This document shows, in pieces, positions 55,001 to 64,000 of a stretch of DNA of 64,000 nucleotides. How positions within the stretch are numbered: position 1 is the stretch's first letter; each line of letters opens with the position of its first letter. The stretch lies in NCBI GenBank assembly GCA_020283715.1, contig JAIQCW010000118.1, positions 1 to 64,000 of the forward strand, written 5' to 3'. The notes under the pieces were generated by a model. The model did no database searches and was not told the DNA's origin. It saw only the letters and a list, made by a program, of their open reading frames with translations. The translations under genes were made by a program, and so were the position numbers. Origin of the DNA: Cytauxzoon felis. Its lineage: Eukaryota > Apicomplexa > Aconoidasida > Piroplasmida > Theileriidae.

Positions 55001-56958
55001 TCTGTGGTAAATTCTAAAGTTTTAATGCCTAGGCTTTTGAGATTTTTGCAGAGTTGGTAGAAGTTGATGCTTAAGGGATTGAAAGATTTAAATTCATTAA
55101 AGTTCATCGTCATTTGATGCAAAAAATCGTGGGTAATTACACTTTTATCAAATAATACCATAAATAACGGTGTTACAAGTTCGACCGGAAGCATCGATAA
55201 CAACCTTAATATAAATACACAACTCTCAGAAGATAATGCAGCCGAATGATAAAGCTGTTGTCTGCTGACAAATCCATCATCTATTCTACTAGGAATTCCA
55301 CATGAGGTCGTATCCATTACAACTTCATCTTCGCCACGATCTCCGGGAGTGGCATTACCGTTTACGGATAGGTAATTGGAAGAAGCCTCCACGGCGAGTG
55401 GAACAGATGTTGTAACCTCAGGTGAAATAGAGGAAATACCTTTGGTGGTGGTAATATTCGATGGAGGTCTGAAAGTACGATTGAGACTATTGATTATGAC
55501 CTGGTACTTGTGGATAAAGTCAAATGATTTTTTCTTGACATAAAGTGTCAGTAGATGAATAATGAAAGATTCGACATCTAGTGTTTGAATGGCGTCGATT
55601 ACTACTTTTATAATCTGGACATCTCCATTAAATGCATTGGGTGATAAGACTTTGATAATGTACGATTCGTTTACGAATATGAACGAGCATTTGTGATATA
55701 AATTCAACTTCTCATCAAGTATGAAATCGTACAATGTCCCAAAATCATACTCGTATTTATGCCACTGGATATGGTCGTACAAATTTACAATCATTGGGGA
55801 TTCCATTATGGTGTCGATCAATGTAGTCCTTCTGATACATGCATCCATGACTTGGACGTCATAGACATTCGTCAAATAATAAACATCACTCTTATCATTT
55901 ATCGTCTTTTCCTTAGCCAGTCTTTCATACAGGACATCATCCAGTCTTACTTTATAAATCCTATACACTATCCGCCTAAACCTATCCAGGACAATCTCAT
56001 CGTCATCAATAAACATCGTCAGCTCATACATTAGCAATTCACATCTAGCTTTAAAAGCATCAGACAAACGAATATAATTAACAAGCTGTTGTGCATCCCA
56101 TGGATTACTACACTTCACATTCTCCAACCGAAGTTCTTCATTTGTCCTGACGTCATCTTCTCTATTTACTCCCCCCTCCGCTTCCCGTAGATCAGCTACG
56201 GGTTCTCCACCTGAGGTTACATCCTCTACACCTTCACCTCCGCCACGATCTCCGGGAGTGGCTTTACCGTTTACGGGGAGTGAATTGGAAGAGCTTACGG
56301 CAGGATGGATATCATAATCGGTAACTTCAGCAGGTAACGTGTCGTTAACTTCATTAGCTATGGTTGCAGGCACCTTCAGATGAGACGTGGGCTGGAGGTC
56401 TTGATTCTTTTGGTAGAGCCTAAAAATGATTCCGATTAGCAATTCAAGTGGTATGGATTGCAATTTTCTGAAGAAATAACAGACTTTAACCACTACTTGA
56501 TTAATTACATTATTTATAGCGACGTCTGGATCATTTTCAGTCAATTGGTTGAGATGACGTTCAATTACGTTCAATAGGACCAATTTTCCCATATAATTCC
56601 GACAATTCCTGAACTTTAATGCGACGCCAATAAGATGTGAACATATTTCTTTATTATTTGGACAATTACACTTACATATTAACATATCTACAATGCGATA
56701 ATTTGTACTATTGGAATACACTTGGAATGTATCATAGTCGCTGCAACTCTGGATAACTCCATCTTCCATCTCGGAGATCATAACCCCCTTCCTGAACCCT
56801 GAGCTCTTGCGCAGATATCCGTAACATTTCGGATCTTCGACGTATCTTATACTTGATGAAGTGCTATTATTAAATCTGCGATATTTTCTATAATTTCCAG
56901 TATTACGGGCCGTTAAACCAAGCGAATCATGGCTATTTATTTTATTTGCATCTTCCAT
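49070..56958 (-). CDS. NO VEIN/sacsin-like giant ATPase with C-terminal DUF3883, carrying seven in-frame repeats
   Basis: Two exons, 56958-49547 and 49511-49070 (35-nt intron, phase 2), encode 2,617 residues. A cysteine-rich patch near the start (LICKCNCPNNKEICSHLIG) looks like a SWIM-type zinc motif. At about residues 750-870 lies a GHKL ATPase like that of sacsin, NO VEIN and HSP90: LELIQNADDN (Asn and Asp for Mg-ATP) and GKFGIGFKSVF (glycine box). The last 130 residues match DUF3883 (GYKGEEVVYDML, YDITVVLDGVEYYVEVKST, FEISYKEWLFAQ), the NO VEIN C-terminus. Seven foldback repeats are translated without breaking the frame. The role is unknown; plant NO VEIN is nuclear. Fusion of SWIM, GHKL and DUF3883 is seen directly; the function is not. 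Confidence 0.85.
49708..49899 (-). repeat. Foldback repeat, NO VEIN-like exonic copy 7
   Basis: [36 protein letters not shown]. In frame. Confidence 0.85.
50862..51039 (-). repeat. Foldback repeat, NO VEIN-like exonic copy 6
   Basis: [17 protein letters not shown] with stem CCCTAAAGGG on the coding strand (both arms changed), then GGDLRDLECAVNRG. In frame. Confidence 0.85.
51804..51976 (-). repeat. Foldback repeat, NO VEIN-like exonic copy 5
   Basis: [37 protein letters not shown]. In frame. Confidence 0.85.
52893..53020 (-). repeat. Foldback repeat, NO VEIN-like exonic copy 4
   Basis: [18 protein letters not shown] then RATPGDRGGDEDM; right arm absent. In frame. Confidence 0.85.
54150..54256 (-). 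repeat. Foldback repeat, NO VEIN-like exonic copy 3
   Basis: PADSSSNYLSPKSRATPGDR then TSSG. In frame, just after the GHKL domain. The core hairpin has one stem mismatch (SPKS). Confidence 0.8.
55295..55425 (-). repeat. Foldback repeat, NO VEIN-like exonic copy 2
   Basis: SPEVTTSV, SSNYLSVNGNATPGDRG with stem CCGTAAACGG, TSCG. In frame. Confidence 0.85.
56148..56310 (-). repeat. Foldback repeat, NO VEIN-like exonic copy 1
   Basis: [35 protein letters not shown]. In frame. Contains the perfect short palindrome CCCGTAGATCAGCTACGGG. Confidence 0.85.
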
Positions 56959-58555
56959 GCGAGGTATGAGCGATGTTAATCCACTCTTGTAATCTCTACG
57001 TCAATTCGAAACATGAACTTATATTATTATAGAACTTATAGTATAATATACATTTATATTTTTTAAATTGCTGAAATTAATATTTAGTGGAATGATTATC
57101 ACTCATACATATATCCTCTTATCGTAGGTATTATTATAGTTGTGTTCAAATGTGTATACAGGAGACGACAACAACGATCATTATTAACCATCTTCTTCAC
57201 TCCATCGAAGATCCAATTAATCTCATATCATTCTCAAGTAAATAATTTTATATAACGGAATTCTATTCTCGGCTCACGTAATTGAGTATTGTCCCACGAC
57301 GGTTCATCAATGTTCTCGTGTCTTGTTTCAGCAATTACAAGATGCTGAGGTAGGAAATGAAAAAGGCCTTACATTTGCAGCATTGAGCTATTGGTTCATA
57401 GCTAAAATTTGATTTTATACTCCTCGATATGTAAAAATTATTTTTCTTCATTGTAGTACAGCTGCGTACTGAGATTAATGCATCACCTTCACCCATAAGA
57501 AAGGTAATCTACACATAAAAGAGACACCCCCACCTATTTTACATTCTTTATATAAATTGTCACATTTCAACTGTAATTTACAAAATTTCATCTGAATTTA
57601 TTGTGTACCTGTGCTGCTTCCACAGACCTGTATTTTAGATATCTGTTCACAAAAATCAAGTTTAATATTTAAATTTATACAATATAACGACTTTACCAAT
57701 AAAGCCGAATTTTGACGATAAAAAACAAAAAACAAATTTGACTTCCGTACAGTTCCGAACCCGAAGGTACAGAAGGCTTAGGACATTTGACATCAATACA
57801 CATCGAGATCATTGCTGAGAATTTCTCTAGGATCTGTAGAACTGAAGAGATTTTTGAAAACTCTCAGTAGGTATCATATGAAACGTGAGTAATCAAACCT
57901 CACAAGACATCAATAGACATTGGAGTGAAAACTAAAACACAAACTCCATTTTTGGTACTGGTGGCGTGTTTATATGCCACATAAAAAAATATTAGTTAAA
58001 AGGGCTGGAAGATAGTGGATTCCCCGGTGAATGTGAGATGTTTGATATTTTGAGGAATATATACTCGAGTGTAAGATTGTATTTTGAAAGGAGCACTAGT
58101 AATAGACATAGAGTAAAAGTTAATGATAAAATAAAGACATTAATACCGGATACTGGTAAAATTTGATATTCTGGGAGGAGTTTTAAATTTTAATAACTTT
58201 GTTAATAAAGACAATTTTATTTTACCCCATCTTGTGATGTAATTTAAAAGTGATGGTAAAGGGCATATCATTTTTAATATATAGCGATTCCAAAGTGTTC
58301 GTTATATTAAACTGATTATATTTTAAAGCGCTTTGTGCAAAGACACATTAAAATATTTTTGCATTCATATTAAGGTCTGATTTTTATCAAATCTGATTTG
58401 AATATTTACTGCTGAATAGTCAATGCTACTGATTCAGCTCTCATTTTTAAGTAACCAAAATTGTGAAATAGTCAAAGTACTAGATCTCAATTGAAGAACT
58501 CTACCACTATTATTGCGTATTGGAGTTATTTATTCTTGCCTATTGAAACTTCACT
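56959..58555. other. Long noncoding region between the NO VEIN-like gene and ApiAP2
   Basis: 1.6 kb without a long frame. Around 57150-57515 there are short open stretches bounded by plausible GT and AG sites (an ATG at 57151, TTTCAG at 57326, TTGTAG at 57457), which could be a small multi-exon gene, but phases did not close. From about 57700 to 57900 the composition is less AT-rich and no frame stands out; it may be 5' UTR or a noncoding RNA. A long 5' region is common for ApiAP2 genes. Confidence 0.4.
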
Positions 58556-60010
58556 ATGGATTTCTACCATCCAATACCCCTCAATACCCCAACATATGAC
58601 AACATTTCCGTAGCGTTTAACGATGGTTCTGATCTCTATGGAGTAAGGGCATCCGACGCTTTCGGGGGTGATGTTAACTTTGCGCCCTCTGACAACTCTT
58701 TGAACCTCTATGGAGACAATAACTTTATGTCCTCTCAAAATTATACTGGAGGTTTCGGAGCTGATAACACCTTTCCACAGAATTCCTCGAACTTCTACGG
58801 AAATGGTGATTTTATGACATCTCCGAATGCGACTTTGGTCTATGGAGACGACATGTACTCTCAGAATTTCATTCCTCACTCAACCTTGGTACCGTCAGTA
58901 CAATCCGGCACGTCAGGTAGCTACGGTACCTCGGCCTTCGGCGGTAATGACCTTCAACAAACATGGAATTATCAACCATTCATCTTCAATGGGTATGATG
59001 CCAATTTCGGAATGGATACAATGAAGTTCATCTCTCCACCTTCGCCAATGTATTACACTAGTCCGCCGTCGCCAGTGTATTACGTCAATGATAGTATGAA
59101 TACAACTTTCGTAGATGTATTGAAGGATGATGACAGGAATTCGATGGCAAATGCATCAACGTGTGATTCAACACCAATAATGATGCCAAATGTATATGAA
59201 CCAGTGATAAATGATGGATTTGAACTCAATTACCGCTACAATAATAATATATGTAACATAGAACAAGATACATCAAGTGAAGAGTCCATCATTGAAATAT
59301 CAAACGAAATAGCAAACAATATGCAATTCCTACCTGATAAAGATGGAAACGGTAAATATTCATTAGATAAAAATCATCCCATACATTGTGTTTGGCGTGA
59401 TATTAATCGTGGCCATTGTTCTTGGAGATGCCGATGGTGGTATAATGGTAAAAGGCTAAGTAAAAATTTCAATGTCAAACGATTCGGTGATTTTGAAGCA
59501 ATGAGAATGGCCATCACTATGAAAATTAGAAACTCAACTCCTGTTGAAAGATTACAATTACTTAAAGAACAAAGAGAGGCCGTAAGGAATCATTTAGAGT
59601 TGTTAAAGTCTCATAATAACATTACTGTACCCAAACCAATCTTTACAGAACCACAATTCGAACAGTCAAAAAAAATCATCAATAATACCAAAAGATTACA
59701 ACAAGAAAATTGGAATAGAATATCTTGGACCTATATCAAATCCAATGATAACCATAACGAATCGTCCATCATATGTAAATTATGTGCCAAAACTACCAGA
59801 TGTTCAAGAAGCAGAAACCTACAACAGGCACATATCATGCACCTAATTAGAATGCATAAAAACCCTTGGAAACAATATTTACATGTAGGTGGACTCACCA
59901 AAATGTGCAAATCTGCCATCGATGCGCTCTATCAACAATATAACTTCGGACCCAATCATAAATGGCACCTCAGACCCGGTATAGAACGACCCGAACCCAC
60001 ATTTAACTAA
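58556..60010 (+). CDS. ApiAP2 transcription factor with a C-terminal Cys/His motif
   Basis: A single exon of 484 residues. The N-terminal 170 residues are Asn/Gly/Ser/Tyr-rich with a loose repeat (NLYGDNNFMSS, NFYGNGDFMTS, LVYGDDMYS) and PPSPMYYTSPPSPVYYV. An acidic Ser/Thr region follows. The AP2 domain lies at about residues 275-330: IHCVWRDINRGHCSWRCRWW, YNGKRLSKNFNVKRFG and EAMRMAITMKIRN, which match the three strands and helix. Near the C-terminus, IICKLCAKTTRCSRSRNLQQ with AHIMHLIRMH looks like a C-x2-C...H zinc-finger or BED-like motif. A nuclear DNA-binding regulator is inferred. Base use is less AT-rich in the 5' third than in its neighbours. Confidence 0.85.
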   Translation: MDFYHPIPLNTPTYDNISVAFNDGSDLYGVRASDAFGGDVNFAPSDNSLNLYGDNNFMSSQNYTGGFGADNTFPQNSSNFYGNGDFMTSPNATLVYGDDMYSQNFIPHSTLVPSVQSGTSGSYGTSAFGGNDLQQTWNYQPFIFNGYDANFGMDTMKFISPPSPMYYTSPPSPVYYVNDSMNTTFVDVLKDDDRNSMANASTCDSTPIMMPNVYEPVINDGFELNYRYNNNICNIEQDTSSEESIIEISNEIANNMQFLPDKDGNGKYSLDKNHPIHCVWRDINRGHCSWRCRWWYNGKRLSKNFNVKRFGDFEAMRMAITMKIRNSTPVERLQLLKEQREAVRNHLELLKSHNNITVPKPIFTEPQFEQSKKIINNTKRLQQENWNRISWTYIKSNDNHNESSIICKLCAKTTRCSRSRNLQQAHIMHLIRMHKNPWKQYLHVGGLTKMCKSAIDALYQQYNFGPNHKWHLRPGIERPEPTFN

Positions 60011-60030
60011 TATCGTCATTACACACTTAT

Positions 60031-60263
60031 ACATATTACTATTGCACGAAAGAGCCGAGTTGTCCCTTGACTATCCGATGGATTATATCTGTCTTTTCCC
60101 ACTAAGCATTTTACTTGAGATTACATCCTCAATACATACATCATCCCCACGATCTCCGGGAAACTGAGGGACAACTAAATAGAAGAGATCAATGCAAGGA
60201 CAAAGATGATAATCCATCGGATAGTCGACGGACCACTAGCTCTTTCGTGCAATAGTAATATGT
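60031..60263. repeat. Foldback element with long outer inverted arms between convergent genes
   Basis: The first 25 bases from 60031 (ending GCACGAAAGAGC) reappear inverted at 60239-60263. A second inverted block, GACTATCCGATGGATTAT, lies further in on both sides. The middle has decayed repeat modules (TACTTGAGATTACATCC, CCACGATCTCCGGGAAAC). It could act as a shared 3' end for ApiAP2 and DBP4. Confidence 0.85.
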
Positions 60264-60285
60264 CTATGTAAATGTAAGAATAAGA

Positions 60286-62392
60286 TTATTTGGTTTTGTG
60301 TTTCGATTTATTCCTTTTATTCATTCTCTTATGTGCTTCGTTTAATTTATCTTCATCTCTTTTTTCATTAAGAGCTTCCTTAATTTCATTTATGTATCTC
60401 TCCTTATTTTGCCTCTTGTAATCATTATCATCGAAACCTTCGTCGTCATCACTGAAGAATTTGTGATTCTCCTCTACCTCATTCAGTGTATATACACCTC
60501 TTAACTTTGCATCACCTCTTCTATTCAAACGTAATCTCTTCCTTGATGATGTCAGTGATGATTTCAACACTTTATCTTCTCTAGACTCCTTAATTATATC
60601 CATAGACTTCACTAAATCCTCATCCAGACTGTCCTTCAAAACGAAAACGTCAGATGTCTCCTGAACCATATTACATTCATCTCTCACAACCACCAACTTT
60701 TTATCCCTCCTCATCTTTTTAAATTTGTCCAATTTACTCTTCTTCTTTTTCGTTACTACTTCCTCAATCTCACTGAGATCAGCTTCAGGTGCTTCGCAAC
60801 GATCTCCGGATTTGTAATTAGAAGAACCCCCAACGTCGAGTGGAACAGTGGGTGGACCTTTGGTGTATGTTCCAGGTTCAACCTGTATTTTGGGTGCTGA
60901 TGGTAGACCCAATGATAGCGCGAAATCTTGAACATGTCTAATAAGATTTTCTTGGCTTAACTTGACGCTTCTTGTGTTTAAATATCTAAGATATGCGATG
61001 GCAGACCTCTGGGCCATTTCTTTAATCCAAGCCTCTTTAGCTAATAGTGACTGTAATTTGCGCAATAGATAATCTTCTCTCTTTGCGATTAAAGGTAACA
61101 TCAACTTCGTTTGGTCGTGTAAAGTAATACCATTCTTCTTCAGGTCGTGAATGAATACAATCTCGGGCTCTGATATAAAAATTATACCACGGCCAAAATT
61201 TCTAACACCTTCGATTGACAATCTACCGGCTCTACCAATTCTGTGTATGTAAGTTTGTACAGTATCTGGTAGATCAACTTGTAATACCAAATCAACAGAT
61301 GGAAAATCAATACCACGTGCAGTTACATCCGATGTAAATATGCAACCGAAATTCTGTTTAGCTGCAAATCTAGTGAACTGCTCCATGCGTTTCATTTGAC
61401 TTTGTTTGCCATGCAGCTCAGTCATTGGTATAGCGGGTATTAGACGTTTAAATACCTCATAGAAAAACCTAACCTGTTTACACGTAGGCAGAAATACAAT
61501 TATACGTTTGTTCTGATTCTTTGATAATATAAAGTATAACGATGTCACCTTCAGCCTCTCCGGTACACATAAATATTCTTGACGTAATTTGGAATCTGAT
61601 ACAACATCAGCATCACCCTTTAAACATATCATCTCATAATCAGTTCCATTCAATATTACATTACATAAACTCTTCAACGATGACTTTATAGTGGCTGAAA
61701 ATAGTAAAATCTGAACATCAGTCGGCAGTTGATCAACAATTTCCAAAATTGAATCACGGAACCCAGAATCTAGCAAACGATCAGCTTCATCTAAAACTAA
61801 ATAAATATTATCACATCAATAAAATTCATTCAAACTCACTTAATAACTTTATATTGCTTGTATCTGGTATAGCTTGACTTGATATTAAAGCCGAGACTCT
61901 ACCCGGTGTACCAGTTAATATATGTAGTCTATGAGCATTCATTTTATCATACTTATCCCTTATACCTCCTATACAACAACCAGCATTTAATTTTAAAGGA
62001 TTTGCTAAATCTCTCATTTGTATAGCACTTTGACTAGCCAGCTCACGGGTAGGAGCTAACGATATGCATCCTAATAAATTAGCGTCTGCTGGTAAATTAC
62101 CACTATACCCTTCTTCATTTAATAATTTGATAGCCTAAATGAAATTAAAATTAGATATACGATTAGTAATAAAACATACGGGCAATAAGAAACATAAGGT
62201 TTTTCCGGAACCAGTTGGTGATTGTATGACGAGGTTTTTGCCTTGAAGTGCTAATGGTAGGACCTTACTCTGTACTTTTGTTAGATATAGGTAGCCCTTA
62301 TCTCTCAGTACTTTTTTAGTCTTTGGATCTATATCCAAGTCATCAAATCTTTCATTAGTCAATTCTATGGACTCATCTTCTTTAGATTCCAT
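60286..62392 (-). CDS. DBP4: DEAD-box RNA helicase DBP4/DDX10-like
   Basis: Three exons: 62392-62180, 62134-61840 and 61796-60286. Phases close and give 672 residues. DBP4 (DDX10, HCA4) acts in the nucleolus to release snoRNAs during 18S rRNA maturation. Motifs in order: Q-motif region (YLTKVQSKVLPLALQGKNLV), motif I QSPTGSGKTLCFLLP, Ia APTRELASQ, Ib TGTPGR, II LDEADRLLDSGF, III FSATI, IV IIVFLPT, V TSDVTARGIDFP and VI YIHRIGRAGR. The C-terminal third is Lys/Asp-rich, as in DDX10. At about residues 490-530 lies a strongly decayed foldback repeat (SSNYKSGDRCEAPEADLSEI). The upstream gap to the next gene is 526 bp. Confidence 0.93.
60760..60865 (-). repeat. Decayed exonic foldback repeat in DBP4
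   Basis: Order preserved but eroded: PPTVPLDVGGSSNYKSGDRC, then EADLSEIEEVVTKK in place of [11 protein letters not shown]. Still in the same frame. Confidence 0.7.
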
Positions 62393-62918
62393 ATTTCCTG
62401 TTTAGATTGAATAAATAAACTATATGATATACATCTGTGTATTATTTATTGCGATAAAAATTATGCTGTATATAAATTAATAAAATTGAAGTAATAAAAG
62501 CGGTATCATATGAGGTAGCTACGAAATATCTGAAATTATTAAAACATTGGGAGTTTTATTTATGCAAATTTAACACTACAGTCGACGATCCATAAAAAAT
62601 CATAATTTATACAAGTCTATTTTGGATTTTCTACAAGAAAAATAATAAAAGTTAATTTACAAATGATTTTTTCATGATAACTGGAACACTTTAAGAAAAA
62701 ATCAATAAAAAATTTAAAATTCATATACTACGGTAGGATTTTATGGGAGAAATATCTCAAAATTCTTACCTCAAATGACCCTGTGGTGTACCTTATATGT
62801 GTAACACATTGCAAACACCATACTATTGGATGATAATTATTATTGTATTATGGGCAATAATATTGATATGTATTGGATATAAAGATAATTATCTTAATGA
62901 TCGCACCAATCTAATATA
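62393..62918. other. Divergent intergenic region
   Basis: 526 bp, AT-rich, between divergent DBP4 and the 62919 gene. No frame or repeat element seen. Presumed promoters. Confidence 0.5.
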
Positions 62919-63811
62919 ATGTTTGGGTTTTTGAGTACAAAAGGTAATAATCAATCTGTAGTGCAGGAACAGCATAATAATAAACGCCTGAAAACTGATA
63001 TTGAGAATGATAATGGTATATTTTATCATAATTTTGCCATGTTATAATATTATATATAACCATTTCAGATAATTCTTCATATTATGATTTGTCTTATGTT
63101 GAAGGACAAATATCGCAATTAGTATCTTCAGGAATTCTGGTATTATCGTCCATCCTCTCTCTACATCTCATCATCTTATAGAATACAAGCGTTTTGGGTG
63201 ATAAAGATAAATGTGTTGTAATTTGGGAATATATCCAAAGACAATATGATGAATCTCAATCGGAATTTGATGATTTAGATATTGATTCTCGTTTAGTATC
63301 TGTCATTAGAGCATATGGTGAAGGATCAACTCTACCTTTATCGGGTCTTGTACCATTACTAAATGACGCTATTAATTTCTATTGTGCTCCTCTTACTATA
63401 GACTTAAAGCAATTGTTTAAATTTGTACCATTATTATTAATACGTAAAAATCTTGGTGAGCAATACTCATCCGATTCTGGAGTGCGATATTATGATTGTA
63501 TTCGTTCTCAATGCCTATGGGTTTGGGAATCCCCAACTCAAGATGTATTTCCAACCAATCTAATAGAATTTATTAGATCCGCACGGGAACATCGTAATCT
63601 ACTCTCACGACGATTTAAATCACTAGTAAAACTTAAAGATGCACTTAATAACAACGACAAAGATACACAAGATTACACCATTCAAACAATTCACACCGTC
63701 GATAAAAGATTGTCCACCGTTTCCATTGATAAAAAATCTAAATTAGATAAGGTCAGTCCACTCCCCCATTATACCAACGTAACGCAACCTCACTTCATTA
63801 TAACCACCTGA
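62919..63811 (+). CDS. Hypothetical protein, three exons seen, possibly continuing past the window
   Basis: Exons 62919-63015, 63069-63139 and 63182 onward. The third frame ends at 63811, but its last codons run into a foldback repeat, and a donor (AAG/GTCAGT at 63748-63754) precedes them, so the true 3' end may lie beyond 64000. About 250 residues are encoded. No leader is visible. The body has YVEGQISQLVSSGIL, VVIWEYIQRQYDESQSEFDD, LSGLVPLLNDAINFYCAPL and a basic helix (SAREHRNLLSRRFKSLVKLK). I do not recognise the family. A nuclear or cytosolic soluble protein is likely. Confidence 0.6.
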
Positions 63812-63812
63812 A

Positions 63813-63992
63813 TGAGCTGATCCACTGAGTTGTTGTCCACGAAGGTTATACAACCTCTTCTTTTTCCTCAGACAACCATCCACTTTATGTCCTATAAGTA
63901 TATTCCCACGATCTCTGGGAGTGGCTATACTCTTTAGAGATAGGTAATTAGAAGAGCTTCCATGCAATGGGAAATAGATTATACAAGGCATG
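63813..63992 (-). repeat. Foldback repeat at the right edge
   Basis: Antisense-direction core relative to the 62919 gene (ACTCTTTAGAGATAGG). A short flank GAAGGTTATACAACCTC is almost shared with the region beside the PAP intron 3 copy. Probably intronic. Confidence 0.75.
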
Positions 63993-64000
63993 ACCTATTG

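Noticed and set aside
1..64000. CRISPR array as the explanation of the repeats
   Set aside because: The copies are dispersed, palindromic, variable in size and lie in eukaryotic introns and exons; there are no regular spacers.

Overview
The window is nuclear DNA of a piroplasmid apicomplexan, most like the Theileria equi/T. haneyi lineage (an inference; no database search was possible). The evidence is AT-rich DNA, compact genes with 33-50 nt introns (donor often GTATGT), a RAP-domain protein, an ApiAP2 factor, genes with apicoplast-type leaders (GatB, a DusA-type enzyme) and multi-membrane and repeat-ectodomain antigens of piroplasm type.

Layout. 1-4.6 kb: a secreted CS-domain protein (cut by the window edge) and three unassigned genes. 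5.2-13.3 kb: dus, RPB3, ALKBH1, a FAINT-like surface protein and gatB. 13.3-22.3 kb, minus strand: an unassigned leader-bearing gene with a frame break, a RAP gene and an ER DnaJ. 23.0-34.8 kb: an unassigned gene, ORC2, tRNA-Tyr and poly(A) polymerase. 35.1-39.6 kb: a low-complexity protein and a Tpr-like membrane protein with a huge cysteine-rich loop. 41.0-49.0 kb: IMP4, EXO5, RNASEH2A, adenosine kinase and an ASCC1-like KH/2H protein. 49.1-57.0 kb: a 2,617-residue NO VEIN/sacsin-like ATPase. 58.5-64 kb: ApiAP2, a DBP4 helicase and an unassigned gene running off the edge. I rebuilt exon structures by hand; in each spliced model the phases close to a multiple of three.

Two things stand out. 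First, about 40 copies of a modular foldback repeat lie in introns, between genes and inside exons. Its core is open in only one of six frames. All 16 well-preserved exonic cores use that frame and orientation (peptide like [17 protein letters not shown] then [11 protein letters not shown]), while ten scored intronic cores are split 5:5. A small hairpin in the core shows compensatory stem changes (CTCT/AGAG, CCGT/ACGG, CCCA/TGGG, CCCT/AGGG). This resembles the in-frame palindromic elements of Rickettsia, but in a eukaryote. Every resolved intron longer than 63 nt contains one of these elements, a relic of one, or the array described next.

Second, ORC2 is interrupted by a 6.1-kb intron, with intact GT/AG ends and compatible phase, that contains a tandem array of antigen-like genes on the same strand. 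The array is broken by several frame shifts, so it may be degenerate, multi-exonic or affected by assembly error.
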